Positions 1 to 7,958 of a stretch of 64,000 bases of DNA are shown piece by piece; positions within the stretch are counted from its first letter, which is position 1, and each line of letters starts with the position of its first letter. Below the pieces are notes generated by a model. That model made no database searches. It was not told where the DNA came from and worked only from the letters and a program-made list of their open reading frames with translations. The position numbers and the translations under genes are program-made. Origin of the DNA: Candidatus Cloacimonetes bacterium HGW-Cloacimonetes-2 (GTDB taxonomy: Bacteria > Cloacimonadota > Cloacimonadia > Cloacimonadales > Cloacimonadaceae); NCBI GenBank assembly GCA_002842035.1, contig PHBP01000007.1, positions 62,001 through 126,000 on the forward strand. The letters run 5' to 3'.

Positions 1-2
1 TC

Positions 3-626
3 TTGCTGATAGTCTGTCCTGTCAGCCTGATCGCTTTACCCAAGATTGCTTATGTCGGGATGTCCGGGATACTCCCCGGTAGCGGTGAAATCAGCCTGGG
101 CAAGGTAAATCGCGGTGCAGTCTTTATGAGCGCTGATCTTGTGAGTATCGCGCTCTTTGCCCAAACAAAGAAGGATATCACCGATCTGGATAACAGCTAT
201 CGCGAGCTTGCCGGTGCCTATGCCGGAGCTGCCACAAACGTAGGCGGAAACTACTTTCAGCATATGCAAAACTGGCGCAGCAGCGACGAATTTAACCGTT
301 ATCAGCAGATGATGGCACGCAATTACTTCCTGATTTCAAACTATGATCCTGCCGCTTATGATGCCTACATCGCTGCGAATACTTATAGCGACGATGAAGC
401 CTGGGCTTGGGAAAATGACTCCCAGTGGAGCCAGTATCGCAAGACTCGCACAAAGTACCAGGAAGCAAAGCTTTACAACAACCTGGTCCTCGGCACTTTG
501 CTCTTGAACCGAATTGTCAGTATGCTGGATGTCGTCTTCATTAAAAAAGAAGCCGGCACACAGAATCTCTATTTCAGCCCCGACAACAATCTGGGGCTCA
601 GAATCAATTACCAAATGGAATTCTAA
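3..626 (+). CDS. DUF5683-like protein, 5' end outside window
   Basis: The reading frame is already open at the left edge of the window and starts there on a TTG that is probably an internal Leu of a signal peptide, so the true start lies upstream. The visible part has a hydrophobic stretch with a MSGILPGSGEISLGK motif, a polar middle rich in Tyr, Asp and Trp, a second hydrophobic segment near residues 160-178 and a short beta-rich tail. This layout matches small membrane-associated proteins called DUF5683 in Bacteroidota/Cloacimonadota; no biochemical role is known to me. It is followed directly (TAA then ATG) by a related protein with the same order of elements, including a TYSDDEAWAWEN motif answered by YTDDMAWSWDE, so the two are tandem paralogues and probably one transcript. 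Confidence 0.7.
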   Translation: MLIVCPVSLIALPKIAYVGMSGILPGSGEISLGKVNRGAVFMSADLVSIALFAQTKKDITDLDNSYRELAGAYAGAATNVGGNYFQHMQNWRSSDEFNRYQQMMARNYFLISNYDPAAYDAYIAANTYSDDEAWAWENDSQWSQYRKTRTKYQEAKLYNNLVLGTLLLNRIVSMLDVVFIKKEAGTQNLYFSPDNNLGLRINYQMEF

Positions 627-1274
627 ATGATTAAACGCATTTGCATTACAATCGCCTGTCTTATCCTATTGATGCCCGTCTTTGCCCAAAGCAGAGGCGT
701 AAGAGTGCTCAAATCTGCCATATTACCCGGATTGGGGCAGGTATCCTCAGGCCACCAATACGGATACGGGATGATGGCTGCAGAACTGGGAATCATTGGC
801 TCACTACTCTACTTTAGAAACGAATCAGAGCTCAAAGCCCAGGAATACAAGGATTACGCAGTGCAATTCGCGCATATCCAACCCGGAGTTTTCAACACAG
901 ATTACTACAGCCATCTGAGCCGATATGACCACAGCGGGTTTGGTGCCGGTGGTTACAACGCTATGGTGCGTCAGCAAGCCATCAAGCTGTATCCCGATGA
1001 TCCGGCTCTGCAACAGCAATACATTGATGCTTATGCCTATACCGATGATATGGCTTGGTCTTGGGACGAACTCAGCAACCGACGCGAATACAGCCAAATG
1101 CGAATCAAAACGCAAGATCTCAAAGACTTTGCCAAGATCGCAACCGGAGTATTGGTGCTCAACCACCTGGTCAGCGTGATCGATATCCTGCGCTATCCGG
1201 TTGGGGACAAAGCAGCATTCTCAATGAAGTTTGATGGAGACCGCCGACTGATCGTCGTGGACGTTCCTTTCTAA
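627..1274 (+). CDS. DUF5683-like secreted/membrane protein, paralogue of preceding gene
   Basis: A complete 215-residue protein starting at the ATG that abuts the stop codon of the preceding gene. Residues 1-20 form a signal peptide (ILLMPVFAQS). It is followed by SAILPGLGQVSSG, a Pro-Gly-rich hydrophobic hairpin typical of the DUF5683 family, a hydrophobic stretch with a short linker, and a second membrane-like segment at about residues 172-188 (VLVLNHLVSVIDIL). It aligns by eye along its length with the upstream partial protein, supporting gene duplication. The family is usually described only as membrane or envelope protein; I infer an envelope location from the signal peptide and hydrophobic segments and cannot assign a function. 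Confidence 0.75.
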   Translation: MIKRICITIACLILLMPVFAQSRGVRVLKSAILPGLGQVSSGHQYGYGMMAAELGIIGSLLYFRNESELKAQEYKDYAVQFAHIQPGVFNTDYYSHLSRYDHSGFGAGGYNAMVRQQAIKLYPDDPALQQQYIDAYAYTDDMAWSWDELSNRREYSQMRIKTQDLKDFAKIATGVLVLNHLVSVIDILRYPVGDKAAFSMKFDGDRRLIVVDVPF

Positions 1275-1384
1275 GAGCTTCCAGATATAATACACTTCAT
1301 TCATATCTCAGGCTTGAGCTAAATCTTTGTGTTACAAAATCACTAGCAAGTCCATAAATCCACCTAATCCAATCCTTTAGCGTC

Positions 1385-1491
1385 CTCTTTGAATGAAACA
1401 TTGCTAAGACATTGAAGGATAGTCGTTTCCTGCGTCCTCATGCAGGATTCAAGCAGGATACAAGCAGGGAGCAAGCATCCTGGAAGCATCC
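1385..1491 (+). repeat. Dispersed intergenic element, copy 1 (11-bp units)
   Basis: The 387-bp gap between the second DUF5683-like gene and the GlmL-like gene holds this element. Positions 1443-1491 are tandem 11-bp units of the type CAGGATTCAAG (CAGGATTCAAG, CAGGATACAAG, CAGGGAGCAAG, CATCCTGGAAG). The 55 bp before them (TGAAACATTGCTAAGACATTG and following) are closely matched by the copy near 31.7 kb on the other strand, so the repeat family is longer than its tandem core. Copies also occur near 7.8, 31.7, 38.5 and 63.4 kb, all intergenic. Confidence 0.75.
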
Positions 1492-1611
1492 AATCAAACA
1501 GAGAGCTTAGCGAAACTACATTTAAGTGACCAGATCATCAAGACGCTTAGAGGGGGTAGTCTATGATCAGATAAGCAATCCGGAGCTTTTTCAAATGACG
1601 AAATATTGGGC

Positions 1612-1640
1612 TTGACTATTTACAGAGGACTCGCAGAATT
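1612..1640 (+). promoter_or_regulatory. Candidate promoter of GlmL-like gene
   Basis: TTGACT at 1612-1617 and AGAATT at 1635-1640 are 17 bp apart and sit just upstream of the GlmL-like start. The -35 form TTGAC(A/T) recurs before many genes in this window, which supports a housekeeping-sigma promoter, but the -10 match is only moderate. Confidence 0.4.
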
Positions 1641-1661
1641 GCGTGAAGGGGAAAGGATGAT

Positions 1662-4493
1662 ATGAAGACTATCGTAATCTCTGATCTTGGCAGCACCAAA
1701 ACCAAGACTGTCGCAATAAGTAACATTGATGGCAGGTATTCTCTAAAAGCCATCAGCAAGCACGATACTACTGTGGAAGCTCCTTCAAACGACGTAATCA
1801 TCGGTCTGGAAAATAGCATCAGCGAAATCACACAAGATAAGGACTTTGAGCTTTATTGCACCAGTAGCGCAGGCGGTGGATTGCAGATATTGGTAATCGG
1901 GCTTACGATGTTTGATTCTGCGAGTAGCGGAAAACGTGCTGCTTATGGAGCAGGCGGTGTGATCCTCGATACTTTCGCACTGGATGACAAGCGTAATGCT
2001 ATTCAGCAAATGCTGGATATCAGCAAGCTGCATCCTGATATGATCCTGATCAGCGGTGGAACCGATGGTGGAGCAATCACCGGTGTTCTGCGCCTGGTAG
2101 AGATCCTCCGGCTTGCCAAGCCTGTCCCAAAATTCGAATCCAAGACCAAGATCCCAGCTATCTTTGCCGGAAACCAGGAAGCAGCAGGATTGGTGCAAAA
2201 CCTAATCGGAGAAGACTTTGAGCTATTTATCCTGCCAAATCTGCGTCCCAGCCTGGATACAGAGAACTTGAAACCCAGCCAGGAGAAGATTCAGGAGCTC
2301 TTTATGGAGAATGTGATGGAGCATGCTCCCGGATATTCCAAGCTGAAAAAACGGGTCAATGCACAGATAATGCCTACGCCTCTGGCTGTCTTGCAGACCT
2401 TGCAACTGCTCTCACAAGAGCATAGCAAGAACATCTTTGCTTTTGATATCGGTGGTGCGACGACGGATGTTTTCTCCTGCATCAACGGCCACTTCCAGCG
2501 GACTGTAAGCGCCAATCTGGGAATGAGCTACAGCGCTTTGAACGTTATGAAGGAAGCCGGGATAGAGAAGTTATTGGAGCTCCTGCCTTCGCGTATTTCT
2601 GAGGATGAGCTGAGAAACTTCATAGCAAATAAAACGCTCCATCCCACAATTACTTATGACGACACTGATGCAATGATGATCGAACAGGCGCTTGCCAAAG
2701 TAGCACTTAAGATGGCACTGAAACAGCATAAGGATATGCACTTCAATTGGAACAAGATCGGCTATCTGGACAAGCTGAAAGCAGGCGATAAAGACAAGTA
2801 TGTAGATAAGTTTGAATACATCGAACAGGAAAATAAATACAGCTTTTATGCATCGGACATAGACATCCTGATCGGTACGGGCGGTGTCTTTACAGCTGTC
2901 AATATCCCCAAACAGGCGATGATGATACTGGTGGATGGGATCAGACCAAGCTGCGTAACAGAAATCTGGATCGACAAGCATTTCCTCTCTCCTCACATCG
3001 GAATCCTCTCCCAAAGCAAACCTGATGCTGCCAAAGACCTGATCAAGTCCGATCTGATTTCTCCCATAGGGCTGCATATTGCGCCAGTCTTTAGCCAAAA
3101 ACTGGATAGTAAAGCGATTGTAATGGAATACTTAGTGGATGGGAAGAGGGATTTTATCACAGCGGGGGCTTTCAAGTATTATGAAGCAACCGGCAAGGAT
3201 AGGATTATCCGGCTCAAAGCTGCCAAGAATGTGTTTGTAGGTACAGGCGACGAGATCGTCCTGAAAGCAGGTTTGTGCCTGCTGGTGGATTGCCGCTATG
3301 AAGACGAGCTGCAGGCAGAGCAGGTCAATAGCAGCCTGGATCTCTATTCTCCAGTAATTGATGCTCAGGGCTTGCTTCCAATGCCCAGTAGGCTGGTTTC
3401 TGGAAACTGGACATTGGATATTGAGCTGCCTTACAAGGGTCTTATCAGCGGGATGCAGGGTGCCAAGTGCGAGCCGATGGATGTGATTGCCAGTAATCCC
3501 TACGATCCTCCCCGGCTTTACATCGTGCAGGCAGTAAGTGGTGAAAAGAAGCCGGAAGCCAGGCTAACAAAAGAATCTATGCTCATCAAACTGGGAGAGA
3601 CCATTGAGGCAGACCAGTTGATCTTTAGTCCGTCTGCATCTCTAACGGCTACTGGACTAAAACTAAACAAGTTCTACTCCCCGGTAAGAGGAAGAGTGGA
3701 ATATATCGAGTACAACTCGGGAATAGTGGTCTTGTCTGAGATTCAGGATTATAGCAGTAAACCGCTGACTATTGAGATTGCGCAGCTCCTGAACATCAAG
3801 CCCAAATCGATGTATCGTTATATGCAGAAAGAGAAAGGTAGCTTTGTCTATCGGGGTGAAGTACTTGCCAGGAGGTTGGAGGCGGGAGTGAATCCGCTGT
3901 CTTCACATATCAAAGCTCCAAATACTGGTACGATTACGGATATTGATACGGTGAAAGGTACTGTCACTATCCAGTATCTTGCAAAGGCAACTGATTATCG
4001 GGCAAATGTGTGGGGTGAGATTAGTTCCGTTGATTCAGACAGGATGCTCAGTATTAGCTATCAGGGAGAAAGGCTTGATGCTGTAATAGGCTTTGGTAAG
4101 GCAAGCGGAGGAGATTTGATCGTGATCGGCAGGGATCAGGATATATCACTCCTGGCTCTGGAAGCCAAGGTGGTTTTCCTGTCATATTCTCCTGATCTCA
4201 ATACACTCAGAGCAATAGCAAAGCAGAAAGCTGCAGCGATTGTCACTGAATGGATCAATGAACGAGACTTGGCTCAGTATATGAATATCGAACCGGGTGT
4301 AATCAACACAGGCTCTGAAGATATCGGGAGCAGTATCTTGATACTTAAGGGTTTTGGAGCTGGCAATACAGATTCAGACCTGATTAAAAACTTACACCAA
4401 AGACAGGGAAAACACTGCTACATTGATCCTCATACCCGAATAAGAGCGGGGGTGATACGTCCTTTTGCTTGTATTCAGGAAAAAAAGACTTGA
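1662..4493 (+). CDS. GlmL/MutL-type mutase reactivase-like ATPase with long C-terminal extension
   Basis: The N-terminal half (about residues 1-560) belongs to the GlmL/MutL family, the actin-fold ATPases encoded with B12-dependent glutamate or ornithine mutases and thought to reactivate them. Visible signatures are the phosphate-binding start ISDLGSTKTKT, the second nucleotide loop AFDIGGATTDVF near residue 260, and GTGGVF near residue 405. Family members are commonly about 460-600 residues, whereas this one has 943. The extra C-terminal part (about 600-940) contains two Gly-rich segments (PVRGRVEYIEYNSGIVV; APNTGTITDIDTVKGTV) that look like barrel-sandwich modules. No mutase subunit lies next to it. 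Start chosen at ATG 1662 behind AAGGAT. Family assignment is confident; role of the extension and the partner enzyme are unknown. Confidence 0.8.
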   Translation: MKTIVISDLGSTKTKTVAISNIDGRYSLKAISKHDTTVEAPSNDVIIGLENSISEITQDKDFELYCTSSAGGGLQILVIGLTMFDSASSGKRAAYGAGGVILDTFALDDKRNAIQQMLDISKLHPDMILISGGTDGGAITGVLRLVEILRLAKPVPKFESKTKIPAIFAGNQEAAGLVQNLIGEDFELFILPNLRPSLDTENLKPSQEKIQELFMENVMEHAPGYSKLKKRVNAQIMPTPLAVLQTLQLLSQEHSKNIFAFDIGGATTDVFSCINGHFQRTVSANLGMSYSALNVMKEAGIEKLLELLPSRISEDELRNFIANKTLHPTITYDDTDAMMIEQALAKVALKMALKQHKDMHFNWNKIGYLDKLKAGDKDKYVDKFEYIEQENKYSFYASDIDILIGTGGVFTAVNIPKQAMMILVDGIRPSCVTEIWIDKHFLSPHIGILSQSKPDAAKDLIKSDLISPIGLHIAPVFSQKLDSKAIVMEYLVDGKRDFITAGAFKYYEATGKDRIIRLKAAKNVFVGTGDEIVLKAGLCLLVDCRYEDELQAEQVNSSLDLYSPVIDAQGLLPMPSRLVSGNWTLDIELPYKGLISGMQGAKCEPMDVIASNPYDPPRLYIVQAVSGEKKPEARLTKESMLIKLGETIEADQLIFSPSASLTATGLKLNKFYSPVRGRVEYIEYNSGIVVLSEIQDYSSKPLTIEIAQLLNIKPKSMYRYMQKEKGSFVYRGEVLARRLEAGVNPLSSHIKAPNTGTITDIDTVKGTVTIQYLAKATDYRANVWGEISSVDSDRMLSISYQGERLDAVIGFGKASGGDLIVIGRDQDISLLALEAKVVFLSYSPDLNTLRAIAKQKAAAIVTEWINERDLAQYMNIEPGVINTGSEDIGSSILILKGFGAGNTDSDLIKNLHQRQGKHCYIDPHTRIRAGVIRPFACIQEKKT

Positions 4494-4560
4494 ATAAAAA
4501 CGATGTATTAAAAAGCTTGTACTTTCATGACAGAATTTTAATCCTTGTGGAGGAATAGAA

Positions 4561-6342
4561 ATGCTCGAAAACTTGAGAAAGAAACAGAAGGTTGTGATCT
4601 ACGTCGTAGCCTTCGTGTTTATTATTGGTATGGCAGCCATGGGTATTGGTGGGTTGTTAAATCCCACTCCGCCTTTGGGTAAGGTCAATGGGACCAAGAT
4701 CACTATGGATATGTACAGAGCAAAGATAGCTGAATTTGAAGAACGCTATTCGCAGATGTATCAAGAACAGACTATGGACGAGAATACTCGCAAGATGATC
4801 CAGGATCAGGCTTGGGATGCTCTGGTAAATGATATCCTGTTTGAACAACAGATCAAGAAACATAGAATCAAAGTGACCGAGGATGATATCCTCACTGAAA
4901 TGCAGACTAATCCACCTCAGGAACTGATGCAGAATCCAGACCTTCAGACCAATGGTGCTTTTGACCGCAACAAGTACCTGGAAGCCCTGAGAAATAACGC
5001 TCAGTTCTTTGTAGCTATGGAAGACTATGTACGTGCATACCTGCCTCGCAAGAGACTACAGGATAAGATTGTCGCCGATGCCGGAATCAATATGGACAGC
5101 CTCAAGACAGAATACGCCAAAGACACAAACCTCGTCAATGGCCAAGCTATCTGGTTTGACTACAACAAAGCCGGTGAAATGACTGTAAGCGATGCAGAAA
5201 TCAGAGCTCAGTACGATAAAGACAAAGAAGAACTTTACAAGAAAGGACCAGCTTCCCGCGTGAAGTATCTGGCTTTTGAGATGAAGCCTTCCGAGGCAGA
5301 CTTCAACGCAGTCAGAGAGAACGTAATGCTGATCCACAGACAGGCTGTGGGTGGTGCAAACTTTGCCCAGCTTGCAGCTCAGTATTCTGAAGATCCGGGC
5401 TCTGCTCAGAATGGCGGTTCCCTTGGAGTATTTGGCAAAGGCCAGATGGTTCCTGAATTCGAGAATGCAGCTTTCGCACTGGGCGTAGGACAGATCTCCG
5501 CTCCCGTAAAAACCAACTTTGGTTGGCACATCATCAAGTGTGACTCTTTGGGCGGTACTGCCGAGAACAGACAGATCAAAGCCAGCCACATTCTGCTGAA
5601 GGTCGAAGCCAGCGATGCTACACGGACAGAGATAATGGAAAGGGCTGAAAATGCTCGCAGAGAGATCCGCAGACAGGGCATCGACGCAGTCGCTACCAGC
5701 CTCAAGATGGAAGCCAGTGATACACGTATGGTTTCTCATGAGGATGAGTATGTCCCCGGTATCGGTAATGTGCCCGCTATGGTCAATTTCATGCGCAGAG
5801 CACGTGTTAATGCCGTGAGCGATGTAATCACCGATCAACAAGAGAGACTGATTGTAGCACAACAGATAGAGAACAAACGTGAATACTATGAAGACTTTGA
5901 AGATGTCAAAGCCAGAATTAAGTTTGATCTTGAGAAGCAGAAGAAAGTCGCTGCAGTTCGCGCAAGAGCAGAAGAGTTTTATAATGCCAATAAGACTGGT
6001 GATTTTTTTGCTGCTGCGACCAGAGACGGCTGGAGTGTAATCGACGTCAACAATCACAAAGACGGTTCTCAGATTCCCGGAGTGGGACTTTCCAAAGAGT
6101 TTACCGATGCTGTGATGGCTCTTGAGACCGGGCAGACCTCCGGGTTGATCCTCACCAAGGAAGGCCAGTTTATCTTCCGCGCCACCGAAAGACGCAAGCC
6201 TGATTACACTGCTTTTGCCAAAGATACAGCCAAGCAGGACGAGATCAAGAAACGTCTCGAAGATGCAGCATTCAACCGTTGGTTTGAAGGCATCAAAAAG
6301 AATGCCAAGATAGTCGATAACAGATCTCTTTACGGAATCTGA
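4561..6342 (+). CDS. Peptidyl-prolyl cis-trans isomerase, PpiD/SurA type
   Basis: This 593-residue protein is probably a periplasm-facing, membrane-anchored folding chaperone. One N-terminal transmembrane helix (about residues 12-33, [19 protein letters not shown]) is followed by a SurA-like chaperone domain (about 35-200) and a parvulin domain (about 235-330) with the typical [30 protein letters not shown] and FGWHIIK signatures. A second segment beginning [10 protein letters not shown] at about residue 340 looks like a degenerate second parvulin repeat, as in PpiD. It helps outer-membrane and secreted proteins fold, which fits the many envelope genes nearby. ATG 4561 is preceded by GGAGG. 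The gene ends 2 bp before the phosphohexomutase start, so the two are likely cotranscribed. Confidence 0.85.
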   Translation: MLENLRKKQKVVIYVVAFVFIIGMAAMGIGGLLNPTPPLGKVNGTKITMDMYRAKIAEFEERYSQMYQEQTMDENTRKMIQDQAWDALVNDILFEQQIKKHRIKVTEDDILTEMQTNPPQELMQNPDLQTNGAFDRNKYLEALRNNAQFFVAMEDYVRAYLPRKRLQDKIVADAGINMDSLKTEYAKDTNLVNGQAIWFDYNKAGEMTVSDAEIRAQYDKDKEELYKKGPASRVKYLAFEMKPSEADFNAVRENVMLIHRQAVGGANFAQLAAQYSEDPGSAQNGGSLGVFGKGQMVPEFENAAFALGVGQISAPVKTNFGWHIIKCDSLGGTAENRQIKASHILLKVEASDATRTEIMERAENARREIRRQGIDAVATSLKMEASDTRMVSHEDEYVPGIGNVPAMVNFMRRARVNAVSDVITDQQERLIVAQQIENKREYYEDFEDVKARIKFDLEKQKKVAAVRARAEEFYNANKTGDFFAAATRDGWSVIDVNNHKDGSQIPGVGLSKEFTDAVMALETGQTSGLILTKEGQFIFRATERRKPDYTAFAKDTAKQDEIKKRLEDAAFNRWFEGIKKNAKIVDNRSLYGI

Positions 6343-6344
6343 TT

Positions 6345-7694
6345 ATGAGTAGATTGATGGCCGGTGTCAGTGGAGTAAGAGGTGTCTATGGAGACAGCCT
6401 TACACCCGAGGTCATCGTAAAATATGCAGCACACTTTGGAATTCTCTGCCAGCGCGGTACTATCGTCGTTGGCAGAGATTCCCGTACAACCGGTGAAGCT
6501 GTACTCAGCGCTGTATGCAGCGCACTGATGAGTGTCGGATGCCAGGTCATAGATATCGGCATAGTATCCACTCCCACCGTTCTTCTCAATGTAAGAGAAT
6601 TACACGCTGCCGGCGGAATATCTATCACAGCCTCGCACAATCCACCTGAATGGAACGCGATGAAGTTTGTAGATGCAGACGGAATGTTCCTTTCCCCCGC
6701 CAAAGCAATGCTTTTTCTGGACTCTATAAACGAGCCTATCGACTGGGTCGCCTGGGATAAAATCGGTAAACTCAGCACTGATTCTACCGCTATAGAGCGT
6801 CACATCGACAGAATACTCGCCATACCCTACCTTGATCTGGACAAGATACGTGCCCGCAAGTTCAAAGTAGTATTGGATTCAGTCAATGGTGCAGGCGGAC
6901 TGGTCTCCCCCATCCTGCTAAAGAAACTGGGATGTGAGGTTATCGAGATCAATTCAGAGCCCACCGGTATTTTTGCTCATCCTGCTGAACCACTCAACCA
7001 CAACCTTACCCAGCTTGAAGCTGCCGTAAGCACTCACAAAGCTGATCTGGGCTTTGCCACTGATCCTGATGTGGACAGGCTTTCCATTGTCTCAGATCTG
7101 GGAGCTTGCATCGGCGAGGAACTTACAGTTGCTCTCTGCGAGCTTTTCGTATTGGCAAAGCATCCCGGAGATTTAGTCGTAAACCTATCTTCTTCGATGA
7201 TCTCAGATCACATTGCTGGTCAATTTGGCGTCAAAGTACACCGCACCAAAGTCGGCGAGATCAATGTAGGAAAGAAGATGCAGGAGTTGAAGAGCCCCAT
7301 CGGCGGTGAAGGTAATGGTGGAGTGATCTGTCCCCCTGTGCATTATACTCGCGACGCAATGGCGGGAATGGCTCTGGTACTGGGGCTTTTGGCAGAGCGT
7401 GAGACCAGCCTTTCCCATCTGGTGGCAGGTCTTCCAAAGTACTACTTTGCCAAGTCCAAGATTGAGCTTCCCTATCCAAGACTGGAGCAGATTATGCTGG
7501 CAGTTCCCAATGTCCTCTCCGGATATGAGTTTGATACCCAGGATGGAATCAAAGCCATCAAAGGAGATCACTGGATTCATATTCGCAAATCAGGTACTGA
7601 GCCGATTATCCGAGTGTATGTCGAGAGCGAATCTCCCGAAAAGTCACAACAGATCTGCGATGAAGCAATCGAAAGACTGATCAGCAGTATCTGA
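6345..7694 (+). CDS. Phosphohexomutase (phosphoglucosamine/phosphomannomutase family)
   Basis: A cytoplasmic alpha-D-phosphohexomutase of 449 residues interconverting hexose 1- and 6-phosphates. All four family signatures are present in order: the phosphoserine loop TASHNPPEWNAMK near residue 90, the metal site DPDVDRLSIV near 240, the sugar loop GEGNGGVI near 325, and the phosphate-binding RKSGTEPIIRVYVES near 410. The substrate (glucosamine, mannose or glucose phosphate) cannot be fixed from sequence; the short GEGNGG form resembles archaeal-type GlmM/ManB enzymes. It would feed nucleotide-sugar and cell-envelope synthesis. The gene follows the PpiD-like gene with 2 bp between and is closed by a hairpin terminator. 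Confidence 0.85.
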   Translation: MSRLMAGVSGVRGVYGDSLTPEVIVKYAAHFGILCQRGTIVVGRDSRTTGEAVLSAVCSALMSVGCQVIDIGIVSTPTVLLNVRELHAAGGISITASHNPPEWNAMKFVDADGMFLSPAKAMLFLDSINEPIDWVAWDKIGKLSTDSTAIERHIDRILAIPYLDLDKIRARKFKVVLDSVNGAGGLVSPILLKKLGCEVIEINSEPTGIFAHPAEPLNHNLTQLEAAVSTHKADLGFATDPDVDRLSIVSDLGACIGEELTVALCELFVLAKHPGDLVVNLSSSMISDHIAGQFGVKVHRTKVGEINVGKKMQELKSPIGGEGNGGVICPPVHYTRDAMAGMALVLGLLAERETSLSHLVAGLPKYYFAKSKIELPYPRLEQIMLAVPNVLSGYEFDTQDGIKAIKGDHWIHIRKSGTEPIIRVYVESESPEKSQQICDEAIERLISSI

Positions 7695-7717
7695 TCTAAT
7701 CCCTTTTCTATTGTTAT

Positions 7718-7746
7718 AAAGCCGGAAGATATTCCGGCTTTTCTTT
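7718..7746 (+). terminator. Rho-independent terminator after phosphohexomutase gene
   Basis: A 9-bp perfect stem AAAGCCGGA/TCCGGCTTT (7718-7726 and 7733-7741) with a 6-nt loop is followed by a T-rich run. It lies 23 bp beyond the stop codon. Confidence 0.8.
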
Positions 7747-7770
7747 GTCAAGGTCAAGTCGTTGTGGCTT

Positions 7771-7890
7771 TGCTCCTCTTTGAATACACTGCTGATTGTA
7801 AGGAAATTCTTTGGAGATTCACTGGTCGCCACAAGGGGATCACAAGGGGATCACAAGGGGATCACAAGGGGATCACCTGAGGATTCAAGC
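7771..7890 (+). repeat. Dispersed intergenic element, copy 2, with five 11-bp tandem units
   Basis: In the convergent gap between the phosphohexomutase and patatin genes, CACAAGGGGAT is repeated four times exactly (7830-7873) and a fifth time degenerately (CACCTGAGGAT, 7874-7884), giving a strict 11-bp period. The flanks resemble copy 1: CTCTTTGAAT before, and GGATTCAAGCAG after. The period is the same as in the other copies but the unit sequence differs, which suggests local amplification of one unit inside the shared framework. Confidence 0.7.
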
Positions 7891-7958
7891 AGAAAGAATG
7901 GAATGGCAATAAGAGATTATTACTAACTGCTCTTTCAGTTAACACTGTGGGATGGGGC

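Noticed and set aside
4494-4560. Separate promoter for the PpiD-like gene
   Set aside because: TTGTAC is present but no acceptable -10 follows at the proper distance, so I cannot support it.
7830-7884. CRISPR-like array
   Set aside because: The repeats are 11 bp, contiguous and without spacers, and there are no cas genes in the window.
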